Source: Rhizobium sp. Root1220 | GTDB lineage: Bacteria > Pseudomonadota > Alphaproteobacteria > Rhizobiales > Rhizobiaceae | Direction of reading: 5' to 3' | DNA length: 64,000 nucleotides | NCBI RefSeq assembly: GCF_001426265.1 | Contig: NZ_LMDG01000032.1 | Span: forward strand, 415,969-479,968 | Shown: positions 9,290-18,802 of the stretch, piece by piece | How the letters are laid out: each line of letters opens with the position of its first letter | How positions within the stretch are numbered: the stretch's first letter is position 1 | The notes under the pieces: generated by a model | Database searches by the model: none | What the model saw: only the letters and a program-made list of their open reading frames with translations | Told to the model about the DNA's origin: nothing | Program-made: the position numbers and the translations under genes

Positions 9290-10660
9290 CTATTGCATGA
9301 ATTTCTCGGTTGCGGGCTTCTCAGCCTGCTTGCGCGCATCGCGATGAAGCAGAATGACCTGCTCCGCCTCGGAAAGACCGGTCTGGGCGACGTCCCGGAA
9401 ACTTTCTTCGACCCGCGGCACGGGTGCGGGAGCACGCGGCTGGAGCACTGTAACCTTCTGGCGGATGCCGCGAAGCTTTTCTTCCCCGAGTGTGTTCCAC
9501 TCGCCGCCGCAATAGCCGGCGAAGGCCTGGCTCGCAACCACTTCGCGCGAGTATTTCTTCGTCAGGGACTGGAGGCGCTGGACTTCGTTTACGGCGGAAC
9601 CGAATGCCGAGAAGGTCAGGCGATCCTTCAGGCCGACGTTGCCGAACATGACGTTGCCGACGTGCAGGCCGATGCCATAGGAGACCTTGCTCAAGCCGGC
9701 TTCCAACCGCTCCTTGTTGAGCTCCGCCACCCGAGCTTGTGCCTGATGCACGGCGGAGAGGGCCGCCTGACAAGCAATTTTTGAGGGATCCTTGTGGCGA
9801 CCGCAGGGATAGACCGCCAGGAAGCCATCCCCGAGGAAGCTCAGGATCTCCCCGCCGTTGCGATTGAAGGGCGCGGCGATCGCGTCGAAGAACTGGTTCA
9901 GCGTATCGATGTAAGCCTGTCGGCCTTCCTTTTCCGCATACATGGTCGACTGGCGCATGTCGCCCATCACAAGGGCCGCGCGGATCGTCTCGCCATCGCC
10001 ACGGCGAATCTGGCCGTTCAGCACGCGCTTTCCGGCGTCGCCGCCAAGATAGGTTGTCAGCATATTGTTCGCGAGCTTGCCGAGCACTGCCATCTTGGCG
10101 GCTACCGCCAGGTGGTTCTGCATCCGCAACAAGGCGTCGATCATGTCGTCGGAGAAGCCGACATGGCTGTCCGTCGACCAGGATCCCATCATTCCCTGAA
10201 CGGAGCCGTCGCCGAACGGTTGAACAAAGGCTAGATAATCTGTGATGTGCTCCTGGCGCAGATCTGCGAACACTGGGAACTCCGCCGGACCATCGGCGGG
10301 AATGCGCCGGCGAATGTGCTGAAGATTATTGTCGAGCAGATAATAGTAGGGACTTTGCAGGAAGCGGTCGGGCTTCTGGCCCACGGCGTGACGATAGCCT
10401 TCGATCGTTACTCCGCTCGCGCGGCGCCACGTAAAGCTCAGGGCGTCGTAAAGCGGGTGTAGCATCGAAAACGTCAGGTGCACGCGCGCGATTGGCAGGC
10501 CCGCGGCGGCAATACGTTCGCAAAATCCGCGAACAATGTTTTCAAGATCATCCCCGGCCAGCGACGAATTTGTCAGCCACTCGGCGACGCGATCCAACAA
10601 GATAGACGAGACGCTGGATTCGATAGTGCCCATTTTAGATAGTATCCTCATAGGGCGCAT
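9290..10660 (-). CDS. Class III adenylate/guanylate cyclase, soluble
   Basis: 456 residues. ATG 10660 is supported by GAGG five bases upstream. Residues 1-200 form an N-terminal region without membrane helices, seen in rhizobial soluble cyclases. The catalytic domain follows (about 225-400), with the first metal aspartate in MGDMRQST (Asp234), the second in FLGDGF (Asp278), and GLHVGNVMFGNVG near the nucleotide site. It probably makes cAMP; guanylate specificity cannot be excluded by eye. It is one of three cyclase-fold genes within 7.5 kb. Confidence 0.88.
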   Translation of the reverse strand: MRPMRILSKMGTIESSVSSILLDRVAEWLTNSSLAGDDLENIVRGFCERIAAAGLPIARVHLTFSMLHPLYDALSFTWRRASGVTIEGYRHAVGQKPDRFLQSPYYYLLDNNLQHIRRRIPADGPAEFPVFADLRQEHITDYLAFVQPFGDGSVQGMMGSWSTDSHVGFSDDMIDALLRMQNHLAVAAKMAVLGKLANNMLTTYLGGDAGKRVLNGQIRRGDGETIRAALVMGDMRQSTMYAEKEGRQAYIDTLNQFFDAIAAPFNRNGGEILSFLGDGFLAVYPCGRHKDPSKIACQAALSAVHQAQARVAELNKERLEAGLSKVSYGIGLHVGNVMFGNVGLKDRLTFSAFGSAVNEVQRLQSLTKKYSREVVASQAFAGYCGGEWNTLGEEKLRGIRQKVTVLQPRAPAPVPRVEESFRDVAQTGLSEAEQVILLHRDARKQAEKPATEKFMQ

Positions 10661-11032
10661 CCAATCCTCAAAGCGACAACAAGGCTGCCTGCAGCATGAG
10701 CATGCGCAGGACGGACCGAGGATGGATGAGCAGTATTATTGTGTCAACGATCTGCCGGGTGCCCGGCAGAGGTACCTGTCAAACCCTTGATAAGCGGGCA
10801 GGATAGGCAGTCCTTTCTGGTGTTCCGTTATCCCGGGTAGATAGGCACGTACCAAATGCCAGACAATGGCAGTCGCCAACTTTCCAACACTGCGATGATA
10901 TCTCTTTGGGCATCCGAGTCATTTCGGCCACACCACGACGGTGCCCGGGAACTCGGATCGGTCTTTAACAATCATGTCGCTTTCGCAGGGCGTTGCGGCG
11001 GGTTTCATTCGCTGCGATCTTACATTAGATCA
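10661..11032. other. Intergenic region before nucleotide-sugar dehydrogenase gene
   Basis: About 370 bases separate the minus-strand cyclase start from the first start of the plus-strand dehydrogenase that makes family sense. The dehydrogenase frame stays open upstream to 10856, but those residues look nothing like the family. The stretch probably carries divergent promoters; I see no convincing -35/-10 pair, repeat or small gene. Confidence 0.4.
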
Positions 11033-12406
11033 GTGGCCATCGTTTTGCATCCGGATGAGACACCCTTGGCCAGTTCCCCAGCCCACGACGCACTTTCACG
11101 CAAAATCGAGACCCGCGACGCCCGCGCTGGCATCATCGGTCTCGGCTATGTCGGTCTGCCTCTGGCGATGGCGATTGCACGCTGCGGTTTCGCCGTCACA
11201 GGCTTCGATATCGATCCGCGAAAGATCGTATCGCTCGACGCCCGCCGGTCCTACATCGACGCGGTTGCCGACGCCGAACTGTCGGTTGAGATCGACGCCG
11301 GGCGCTTCACCGCGACGACGGATTTCGGCGGACTTGCCGCCTGCGACGTTATTGTTATCTGCGTGCCGACGCCATTGACCAAGCACCGCGACCCCGATCT
11401 TTCGTTCGTCGAGGCGACTTCGCGTTCCATTGCCGCCCATCTGAGGGCCGGCCAGCTTGTTGTGCTGGAATCGACAACCTATCCAGGCACCACGGACGAC
11501 GTGGTCAAGGTTATCCTCGAAAAAACGGGGCTCAAATCAGGCACGGATTTCTTCATCGGCTTCTCGCCTGAGCGCGAGGATCCCGGCAACCGGCATTTCA
11601 ACACGGCAACGATTCCTAAGGTCGTTGCCGGCGACGGCGCGGAAGCTCTGGCGCTCATGAAGAGCTTCTACGGTGCTGCTGTGAAGACCGTGGTTCCCGT
11701 CTCTTCGAACGCGACTGCGGAGGCAGTAAAGCTGACCGAGAACATCTTTCGGTCGGTTAATATAGCGCTCGTCAACGAGCTGAAGACCGTCTATGCCGCC
11801 ATGGGCATCGATGTCTGGGAAGTGATCGACGCTGCCAAGACCAAGCCGTTCGGCTACATGCCCTTTTATCCGGGGCCCGGCCTCGGCGGCCACTGCATTC
11901 CGATCGATCCCTTCTACCTCACCTGGAAATCGCGGGAATACGAACTGCCGACACGCTTCATCGAGCTCGCCGGCGAGATCAATTCGGCCATGCCGCGCTA
12001 TGTCGTCGGCAAGCTCGCCGAAAGCCTCGACATCCGCGCCGGGAAGGCTCTCAGCCGTTCGCGCGTTCTTGTGCTCGGGCTTGCCTATAAAAAGAATGTC
12101 GCCGATATTCGAGAGAGCCCGTCGCTGCGTCTGATCGAGATCATCGAAGAGCGCGGCGGCAAGGCAGACTACCATGACCCCTTCGTTGCCGAGATTCCGA
12201 CCACGCGCGAATACCAGGCGCTGAAGGGGCGCCAGTCCGTAGAGCTGACACGAGAAGCGCTTGGCGGCTATGATGCGGTTCTAATCGCGACCGACCATGA
12301 CCAGGTCGACTACGACTTGCTTGCGGCAAGCGCCTCGCTGATCATCGATACGCGTAACATCTTCGGACGGCGCGGGCTGTCCGCCGATCACATCATCAAG
12401 GCGTGA
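11033..12406 (+). CDS. Nucleotide-sugar dehydrogenase (UDP-N-acetylhexosamine / WbpA type)
   Basis: About 457 residues if translation starts at GTG 11033; TTG 11045 is another option. It has the NAD motif GIIGLGYVGLPLA, the central segment EAVKLTENIFRSVNIALVNELK, the catalytic-cysteine loop GPGLGGHCIPIDPFYL and the C-terminal LAYKKNVADIRESPS. The HCIPIDP form of the cysteine loop is typical of UDP-GlcNAc/UDP-ManNAc dehydrogenases rather than UDP-glucose dehydrogenase or AlgD. It should oxidise the C6 alcohol of a nucleotide sugar to a uronate for a surface glycan. It converges on and overlaps the DUF3095 gene by 11 bases. Confidence 0.85.
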   Translation: MAIVLHPDETPLASSPAHDALSRKIETRDARAGIIGLGYVGLPLAMAIARCGFAVTGFDIDPRKIVSLDARRSYIDAVADAELSVEIDAGRFTATTDFGGLAACDVIVICVPTPLTKHRDPDLSFVEATSRSIAAHLRAGQLVVLESTTYPGTTDDVVKVILEKTGLKSGTDFFIGFSPEREDPGNRHFNTATIPKVVAGDGAEALALMKSFYGAAVKTVVPVSSNATAEAVKLTENIFRSVNIALVNELKTVYAAMGIDVWEVIDAAKTKPFGYMPFYPGPGLGGHCIPIDPFYLTWKSREYELPTRFIELAGEINSAMPRYVVGKLAESLDIRAGKALSRSRVLVLGLAYKKNVADIRESPSLRLIEIIEERGGKADYHDPFVAEIPTTREYQALKGRQSVELTREALGGYDAVLIATDHDQVDYDLLAASASLIIDTRNIFGRRGLSADHIIKA

Positions 12407-13571
12407 TCGAGGTTGCGGAAAGCTTTTTGTGGGTGATCTGGCTGGCGGCAACGGCATAGCCCCCACTAGCGCCGTCGATGAAATGGATATGGTCTTGCGC
12501 CAGCGGCGTCGGTACGAAACAGGTCATCAGCGCCGAATCCTGGCGGTGCAGCCCGTAACGAGTGATTCCCTTTTCCTGTGCCTCTTCGAGAAGAATTTCA
12601 ATGCGTCGCAGATGCGCTTCGTCGACGTCGATCGTCATCTTGAGACCGTCGTCGAACTTGCGGAAGTCGGAATTGCCGGCGAGATCGCGCCGGTAGTCAT
12701 CGGCATCGAAGCTGCCGAGCGAGAGACTGAAGCGCATGAGAACATAGGCCAGTCCGGTCTGGGCGATGATTCCGAGCTTCCGCAGGAAGCGGCGGCCTTT
12801 CGGCGCGACGGCCATGGCTTCCCGGTTGATGCCGGCAAGCGAGAAGGCGAGCTTCGGGCCTTCGACCGGCACCGGGTGGCTTGCCCGGTTTAGCTCTGCG
12901 GAGATGGCGACGATCTGCCCGACGAGCTGCTGGAATTGCGGCCCGGAGCCTGCCTCGCCGGGAATAGCGATGATGGAGACGATCTTCCCATTGCGTGCCT
13001 CGATAGGATTCCAGCGGCAGGAGAGCCCCGCAAGGTCCGGGCGCGTGCCGGTCGGCGCACGATCGACACCATAGGAGTCTGCCTTCATCTGCCGCTCTGC
13101 CCAGCTCGTGCCGCCGCCGGCAAACATCGCATAGGTGACGAAGGGGCTCGCCGCGTAACGGGCGACCCGCACGTCGAGCCCCTGCACGCGGATATCTTGG
13201 AGCGGCACCACGGCAATGCGTAGCGTCAGTTGCAGGTCTTCCTCCACCCAGACCTGCACGGCGGCCAGGGCCTCGCGAGCCACGTCTTCCAGGCTGCCGG
13301 GCAGAGCGATCAGCGCGCCGTCGCCTCCAAATACGAAGGGGTAGTCGCCTTTTTCCACGGCGTTCAGCACTGCCGAAATGACGCTGGCGCCGGCCATGTT
13401 GACGTCCTTGTAACGTCCGCCCTCGATCGCCTGCGTCGAGCCGACAATATCGGCGAGCGCGAGAATCCAACCGTCAGGCAACGGCCGATAGTTGCCGGTA
13501 TTGGTCACATCCTCGAAATCGGTGAAGACCGGCACGCCCGCGAAGAATGCATCATTCGAAATGTCGTTCAT
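12396..13571 (-). CDS. DUF3095 protein with cyclase-like N-terminal motifs
   Basis: 391 residues. The whole-length pattern matches the DUF3095 family, whose function I do not know. The N-terminal half has nucleotidyl-cyclase-like motifs: ALADIVGST with Asp41 and FVFGGDGALIALP with Asp84 at the expected separation for the two metal aspartates of class III cyclases. The C-terminal third ends in a conserved HFIDGASGGYAVAA segment. No signal peptide or membrane helix is visible. It may be a divergent cyclase or a nucleotide-binding regulator. It is convergent with the nucleotide-sugar dehydrogenase gene and divergent from a small methyltransferase gene. Confidence 0.75.
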   Translation of the reverse strand: MNDISNDAFFAGVPVFTDFEDVTNTGNYRPLPDGWILALADIVGSTQAIEGGRYKDVNMAGASVISAVLNAVEKGDYPFVFGGDGALIALPGSLEDVAREALAAVQVWVEEDLQLTLRIAVVPLQDIRVQGLDVRVARYAASPFVTYAMFAGGGTSWAERQMKADSYGVDRAPTGTRPDLAGLSCRWNPIEARNGKIVSIIAIPGEAGSGPQFQQLVGQIVAISAELNRASHPVPVEGPKLAFSLAGINREAMAVAPKGRRFLRKLGIIAQTGLAYVLMRFSLSLGSFDADDYRRDLAGNSDFRKFDDGLKMTIDVDEAHLRRIEILLEEAQEKGITRYGLHRQDSALMTCFVPTPLAQDHIHFIDGASGGYAVAASQITHKKLSATSITP

Positions 13572-13696
13572 TGGCAGACCTTAGCATAGCCGCGTGTTGT
13601 CATTGCAACGTCATTGTGCATTTACGGCAATCGACTTCACAAGGTTTCATGTGTTAGCACCAGTGTCGAAAAATCAGTGAACGGACAAGGACATAG

Positions 13697-14176
13697 ATGA
13701 GCCGCCTCGACAGTTTTATCCGCCGATTGACGGCTCAGCGCGACATCCTCAACGCAGTCGCCGATCTCGTAAACGGCACCGAGGGGCCCGTTCTGGAATT
13801 TGGCCTCGGCAACGGCCGCACCTACGATCATCTGCGTGAGCAGTTCCCGGACCGCCGGATCATAGCCTTCGATCGGGAGGTTCGGTCCTATTCATCCTCG
13901 ACACCGCCGGCAGAAGACATCGTGACGGGTGATATCCGGGATTCCGGCCAGTCGTTCCTTGGCATCGATGCCGCGCTCGCCCATGCGGACATCGGCACCG
14001 GCCATGACGAAATCGATGCCGTGACCTTGACGTGGCTGCCGCAACTGATGGTCGGGGTGCTTGTCAAGGATGGCATTGCCGTCAGCGGCTTGCCGCTTGA
14101 CCGGCCGGAACTCGAGCAACTGCCGCTGCCGCAGGGTATCAAGGAAGGGCGGTACTTCCTCTACCGCCGGAAGTGA
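13697..14176 (+). CDS. Small class I SAM-dependent methyltransferase
   Basis: 159 residues. Motif I is PVLEFGLGNGRTYDHL (SAM binding), followed by an acidic residue in IIAFDREV as motif II and a GIDAALAHADIGTGHDEID stretch as the post-I region. It is short for the fold and lacks the usual C-terminal substrate lobe. It stands alone, divergent from the DUF3095 gene, and its stop abuts the stop of the convergent FkbM gene. The substrate is unknown; the context suggests glycan or lipid modification. Confidence 0.75.
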   Translation: MSRLDSFIRRLTAQRDILNAVADLVNGTEGPVLEFGLGNGRTYDHLREQFPDRRIIAFDREVRSYSSSTPPAEDIVTGDIRDSGQSFLGIDAALAHADIGTGHDEIDAVTLTWLPQLMVGVLVKDGIAVSGLPLDRPELEQLPLPQGIKEGRYFLYRRK

Positions 14177-15055
14177 TCAGGGCAGGAAGAGAACATCGTA
14201 CTGCTCCAAGCCTGCCGGCAGGTCGACGACTTTCATCTCCTGCTCGCCGTCCTCGAAAAACACGAGGCAGGTCTCGTAGAAGCCGGCGAGCGTGGCAATG
14301 AACTCGCGGGTAGGTCCGGGGCCATAGAAAAGTGGCGTGAACTCCATGTAGAGTGGCACGCGACGGCTTAGCAACGGCACCATCGAGCGGCAGGCAACCG
14401 GCTCGTAGCCTTCGATATCCATCCAGACGAGACCCACCCGGGCAGGATCGACGGAAAGCTCGGCTAGTATCTGCATGACCGGTTTCACCGGCACGCTGGT
14501 CTTTATGTCCCTGGCGCTCTGTCGGATGGCGCTGCTCTTGCCGTGGTTTCCGGCGTTCATGAAGAAGTCGATCTCGCCAGCCGTTTCCCCGGCGGCACAG
14601 TTGACCGGCGTGACTATGCTGCCAAAACCGTTCTGAAGGATATTCGTCTGCAACAGTGGGAAGTTGCGAGGATCGGGTTCGACGCTGACCACATGAGCAA
14701 AGGCGCCGCTCAAGGCGAAGTAGATCGTCTGGGTGCCGATGTTTCCACCGATCTCGAGCAGGCTCGAATGCTTTCGCATCAAGCCGCGCTCGCGCAGGGT
14801 CGTGATCAACCGGTCGACGTGGTCGCGCTCGAAATGCCCTTTCCGAAAGACTTTGCGGCCGATGTAGTCCGACGGCGAGAAAGTCATCAAATGATCGCCG
14901 GCGTCGACCGTCATCGAAACGACCCGCGGTCCTATGTTCTCGATCAGAACGCGGCGACCGGTGCGGGTGTCGAACAGCCTGCTTGCAATGGCGTTGCGTG
15001 CCTTGCGGAAGCGTTTCATCCAGAATTTCGCGGCAAGCCTGCTGCGGCCAGTCAT
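14177..15055 (-). CDS. FkbM family methyltransferase
   Basis: 292 residues from ATG 15055. The FkbM-type core is visible: SSLLEIGGNIGTQTIYFALSG is the SAM motif, VVSVEPDPRNFPLLQTN the motif II region with the acidic Glu-Pro, and WMDIEGYEP the conserved aspartate segment. FkbM enzymes O-methylate natural products and sugars. The ATG overlaps the stop of the upstream cyclase gene (TGATG), so translation is coupled to a redox cyclase, which is an unusual pairing. Confidence 0.85.
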   Translation of the reverse strand: MTGRSRLAAKFWMKRFRKARNAIASRLFDTRTGRRVLIENIGPRVVSMTVDAGDHLMTFSPSDYIGRKVFRKGHFERDHVDRLITTLRERGLMRKHSSLLEIGGNIGTQTIYFALSGAFAHVVSVEPDPRNFPLLQTNILQNGFGSIVTPVNCAAGETAGEIDFFMNAGNHGKSSAIRQSARDIKTSVPVKPVMQILAELSVDPARVGLVWMDIEGYEPVACRSMVPLLSRRVPLYMEFTPLFYGPGPTREFIATLAGFYETCLVFFEDGEQEMKVVDLPAGLEQYDVLFLP

Positions 15056-16773
15056 CAGTCTTTTCCTTTCAGTAGCCCAGCAGCCTTGTCGCTTGGAATC
15101 ATGTAAACTTTCAAGGGCAAGGCGCGGCCGCGCACACTGATTTCCTGGCTCTCGACACCGGCCATATCGGCCCCGGAAAGAGTGGCGACCGGCTCCGAAA
15201 TGACGATTGCTGCGTCGAATTCCTTTGCCGCCGTCTCCAGTCGGCTTGCCACATTCACGGTGTCGCCGATCGCCGTCAGGCTGCGCACCCGGCCATAGCC
15301 GAGCGTTCCGACGACCGCCGGCCCGGTATGGATGCCAATGGCGATGCGAAGCGGAAGCGACAATTCGTCGGAGAGTTCCATGCCCAGCTTCTCGATGTCT
15401 CGCGTGATCGCCAACGCTGCCTCGATCGCCTGACGACAGGCTTCCTCCGGCGAGTTGCCGATGCCGAACAGAGCCATCGCCCCGTCGCCGATGAACTTGT
15501 CGATCCTCCCACCGGCCTTTTCGACAGCATTGCCGACAAGCGAGAAGTAGCGGTTGAGCAGAAACACGATGTCGAAGGGGAGGCGGGTTTCCGTCAACGA
15601 TGTGAATTGGCGAATGTCGCAAAAGAGAACGGTAATCTCGCGTTCGCGCCCGGGGCTTGTTTCCTGACTGTTGGCGGGAAGCGTGGTCTCGGGTGCCGGT
15701 ACGAGCAACGGGACCACCGTGATGTCATGGATCGGGTGAAGCTGGCAGGCGAGCCGCACGTCCGGCGCGGCGTTGATCCGAGTCAGCGTCGACTCTTCCA
15801 GTTTGTCGGGCGGCGGCAGGTCCTCATAGTTGCCGAGGATCTGGACACGGCATGTCGAACATTGACCCTTGCCGCCGCAGACCGAATAGTGCGGTAGTCC
15901 ACCCAGCCGGCTCGCTTCAAGAACCGTGAAGCCACGGGGCACGCGGATCGCCTCGCCGCCCGGATACCGCACGGTGATCTGATCTACCCGCTCCTTCCAC
16001 CGCCGGCGCGCACGCGCTGCGACGACAATCAACAAGGCACCTGAAAACGATCCGTACAAGGCCGCGCGGATGATCGCGATCTGGTGCTGCGCCTCGGGAT
16101 CCGTGTAGTAGCGGGTGTTGATGTTTGCCTGATAGCGGCTGGTATCGACGATGCCTTCGTAGGCCGGCTCGGCAATCGTTCGTCCCATCTCGATGAAACC
16201 AAGCAGGGCCAGCACCGGCATCAGGATCGCGATGGCGAGAAGGGGAGCGGCAAGGCTGTCGTACCAAGGTCGATAGCGCAGCCAGAAATGCAAACCAATA
16301 CAGGCATGTGTCCACACGGCGAGGACGGCGACCACCTGACGCCAGCCGCTGATCGGCGATGCTATCCAGAGCAGACGTACGATAGTTTCGTAGTTGTCCG
16401 TGTAGTGGAACAGCGTGTGAGCGATGCGCGTGCCGATGACGTGGTCCATCAGCAATAGTGGGATCGCGAGGCCGATGATGATCTGGGCGGTCTCACTTGC
16501 CGGCATTACAAGACTGCGGCGCCGGTAGATCGCGCGCAACACCAGCGCAATATGGACCAGCACGGCGCCGTAGAAGACCACCGTGCCGACCGGGTTTCGC
16601 CAGATCGCCAGAAAAAACCGTCTACCGTCCTCGGCGGCGGCGACGGAGATCAGTCCCAGCGCATGGTTGGAGAGATGCAGTAGAACGAAGACAAACATGA
16701 TCAGCCCGGAACCGAGCCGTGCTCTTCTGATCGCGCGCTCCGAAAAAACGCTGGTGGCAGCGAACGTCGCCAT
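15055..16773 (-). CDS. Membrane-anchored adenylate cyclase with [2Fe-2S] ferredoxin domain (CyaC-like)
   Basis: 572 residues in three parts. Residues 20-255 carry about six membrane helices with several histidines (His33, 37, 74, 111, 119, 123, 156, 162) resembling the diheme SdhC-like anchor of rhizobial CyaC. Residues 265-360 are a plant-type ferredoxin domain with Cys299, Cys305, Cys308 and Cys343 (CGGKGQCSTC then ACQ). Residues 378-560 are a class III cyclase with metal residues Asp386 (FCDIRQFTS) and Asp430 (FIGDGAMALFG). The architecture predicts cAMP synthesis gated by heme/quinone or Fe-S redox state. The heme ligands are inferred, not proven. Confidence 0.88.
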   Translation of the reverse strand: MATFAATSVFSERAIRRARLGSGLIMFVFVLLHLSNHALGLISVAAAEDGRRFFLAIWRNPVGTVVFYGAVLVHIALVLRAIYRRRSLVMPASETAQIIIGLAIPLLLMDHVIGTRIAHTLFHYTDNYETIVRLLWIASPISGWRQVVAVLAVWTHACIGLHFWLRYRPWYDSLAAPLLAIAILMPVLALLGFIEMGRTIAEPAYEGIVDTSRYQANINTRYYTDPEAQHQIAIIRAALYGSFSGALLIVVAARARRRWKERVDQITVRYPGGEAIRVPRGFTVLEASRLGGLPHYSVCGGKGQCSTCRVQILGNYEDLPPPDKLEESTLTRINAAPDVRLACQLHPIHDITVVPLLVPAPETTLPANSQETSPGREREITVLFCDIRQFTSLTETRLPFDIVFLLNRYFSLVGNAVEKAGGRIDKFIGDGAMALFGIGNSPEEACRQAIEAALAITRDIEKLGMELSDELSLPLRIAIGIHTGPAVVGTLGYGRVRSLTAIGDTVNVASRLETAAKEFDAAIVISEPVATLSGADMAGVESQEISVRGRALPLKVYMIPSDKAAGLLKGKD

Positions 16774-16967
16774 TCATTCCCGTTCTTGAATACCCAATGA
16801 CAAATGCAATAGAGATGACAAAACTGAGGTGGAAATGCCGTCTTTCCGGATTGCGATCGCATTTCACATGTTTACCGGCAAGCCTTATGCGAGCCGACAA
16901 TAGCGGAATTTTTGGTGGCAGAGCTAGAAGTCGATTGTGAACAGTCTGTGTCGGCGGGAACATCGTG

Positions 16968-18059
16968 ATGCGAATTGCATTCTATGCACCGCTGAAATCG
17001 CCAAACCACTCCGTGCCTTCCGGCGATCGCCTGATGGCGCGCCTTCTTATCCGGGCATTGGAGCTTGCCGGACATTCCGTGGAACTCGCGTCGGAGTTTC
17101 GAAGCTTCGCGCCCACGGCTGAGATCGGCGCAGAACTGCAATCGGCTGCGGCATCAGAGTTGGCGCGGCTGCGGCAGCAATGGGCTAGTGGGCCGAGACC
17201 GCAACTCTGGTTCTGCTATCATCCCTACTACAAATCCCCAGATCCATTCGGGCCGGTGCTGTGCGCCGAATTCGGTGTTCCCTACGTCACCGCCGAGGCA
17301 TCTTATTCTCCGAAGCGGGACCAGACCGATTGGGCGCCGCTCCAGCAACTGGTTGTGGATGCCGTTCGAAACGCTGCCGTCAACATCACGATGACGCAGC
17401 GCGACAAGGCCGGATTGGTGCGGGCTATTCCCGATGGACGGTTCGCGGACCTCAAGCCCTTCATCGACACCGCTGCTTTTGACGTCAACGCGCCGAGTGG
17501 CGCATCATCGCAAAGGCTAATCGCCATCGCGATGATGCGCGCGGGCGACAAGATGGACAGCTATATGATGCTCGCGGCGGCGCTGCGGTTCCTGCGGGAC
17601 CGGCCATGGACGTTGGCCATCATCGGAGACGGACCGATGCGGGAAGACGTCGAGCGGCAGTTTGCTGAATTCGCGCCCGGTCGCATCCAATGGCTGGGAG
17701 AGTTGGGCGGAGCCGAGATTGCCGACGAACTCCGGAACTCCGGCATTTATGTCTGGCCCGGATGCGGTGAGGCTTACGGCCTTGCCTATCTGGAAGCCCA
17801 GGCCGCCGGGCTGCCGGTGGTGGCGCAGAAAACCGCCGGCGTTCCGGATGTTGTAGAGGCTGGGGTGACTGGCTACCTCACGCCGAGCAACGACATCGCT
17901 GCGTATGCGGCGGCAATCGGCGCACTGCTCGATGACCCTTTCAAGCGATCGAGCATGGGCGACAGCGCACGCCATTTCGTATTGGGCGAGCGTTCGCTCG
18001 AAATCGCTGCAGTGAAACTCGACACTATCTTGCGTGGATATGCTGGACCGATGACATGA
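16968..18059 (+). CDS. GT4 family glycosyltransferase
   Basis: About 363 residues; ATG 16968 is preferred over the adjacent GTG 16965. It opens with RIAFYAPLKSPNHSVPSGDR, the donor-site GDR turn common in GT4 enzymes. It ends with the catalytic E-x7-E region in WPGCGEAYGLAYLEAQAAGL. It should transfer a sugar from a nucleotide donor at the cytoplasmic face. Its stop overlaps the start of the deacetylase-like gene by four bases, so the pair form a coupled unit. Confidence 0.85.
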   Translation: MRIAFYAPLKSPNHSVPSGDRLMARLLIRALELAGHSVELASEFRSFAPTAEIGAELQSAAASELARLRQQWASGPRPQLWFCYHPYYKSPDPFGPVLCAEFGVPYVTAEASYSPKRDQTDWAPLQQLVVDAVRNAAVNITMTQRDKAGLVRAIPDGRFADLKPFIDTAAFDVNAPSGASSQRLIAIAMMRAGDKMDSYMMLAAALRFLRDRPWTLAIIGDGPMREDVERQFAEFAPGRIQWLGELGGAEIADELRNSGIYVWPGCGEAYGLAYLEAQAAGLPVVAQKTAGVPDVVEAGVTGYLTPSNDIAAYAAAIGALLDDPFKRSSMGDSARHFVLGERSLEIAAVKLDTILRGYAGPMT

Positions 18060-18802
18060 CGAACAATGAGACTTGGGCACCGCTTCGCCACGAACTCGAC
18101 CGCTGGCAGGCGGCCGGTCGCGCCGCACGGCTCTGGCTTCGGGACGACGACGCGATCGAGCCGACGGAGGCGCTTGACACCCTGCTCGAGCTGACACGGC
18201 CCATGCCCTTGACGCTCGCGGTTATCCCGAGCTGTACCGGCGAAAGGCTGGTGGGGCGGCTTTCCCGGGAAGATCACGTTCTGGTCGCCGTTCACGGCTG
18301 GGCCCATAAGAACCATGCCGGCCCGGAAGAGAAGAAACAGGAACTCGGTGCCCACCGCCCCGCTGACCTTGTGCTTGGCGAGCTTCAGGAGGGTCTCAGT
18401 GCTCTCGGGAAACTGCATCCGCGTCGATTGGTCCCCATGCTGGTGCCGCCTTGGAACCGGATAAGCGAACCACTGATTCCGAACCTTGCGGAATTGGGTT
18501 TCGAAGCGCTGTCGACGTTTGGCAGAGTGAAAGCCGGCAGCGCGATCCGCTTGCTCAACACGCATGTCGACGTCGTCAACACGCGCGGTCAGCGTGGCAA
18601 CAGGCCACATGCCGATCTCGTCGCGGAGCTGGTGGCGGAACTGGACGCACGCTTCGGAAACGACAATGAGCCGATCGGGATACTTACCCACCACCTCGTC
18701 CACGGCGCGGCGGAATGGGACTTCCTGGCTCGTCTTGTCGAGGAAACCGGCAATCACCCGGGCGCCGACTGGCTGTCGGCGCATGACCTTCTGAAAACCT
18801 AG
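18056..18802 (+). CDS. Polysaccharide deacetylase-like protein (CE4 fold)
   Basis: 248 residues, no signal peptide. Landmarks of the CE4/NodB-like fold are the acidic pair in WLRDDDAIEP, the HGWAHKNH metal-ligand candidate (H-x3-H) and a later LVPPWNRI segment equivalent to the family RPPW/G loop. The C-terminal ILTHHLVHG supplies the last catalytic histidine. It is translationally coupled to the GT4 gene and may act on the same glycan. The lack of a signal peptide places it in the cytoplasm, so it would act on a lipid-linked or nucleotide-sugar precursor. Confidence 0.75.
   Translation: MTNNETWAPLRHELDRWQAAGRAARLWLRDDDAIEPTEALDTLLELTRPMPLTLAVIPSCTGERLVGRLSREDHVLVAVHGWAHKNHAGPEEKKQELGAHRPADLVLGELQEGLSALGKLHPRRLVPMLVPPWNRISEPLIPNLAELGFEALSTFGRVKAGSAIRLLNTHVDVVNTRGQRGNRPHADLVAELVAELDARFGNDNEPIGILTHHLVHGAAEWDFLARLVEETGNHPGADWLSAHDLLKT

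Noticed and set aside
14177..15622. 481-codon reading of the FkbM frame starting at 15622
   Set aside because: The extra 189 residues overlap the cyclase catalytic domain in another frame; the ATG at 15055 is coupled to the cyclase stop and fits the family.
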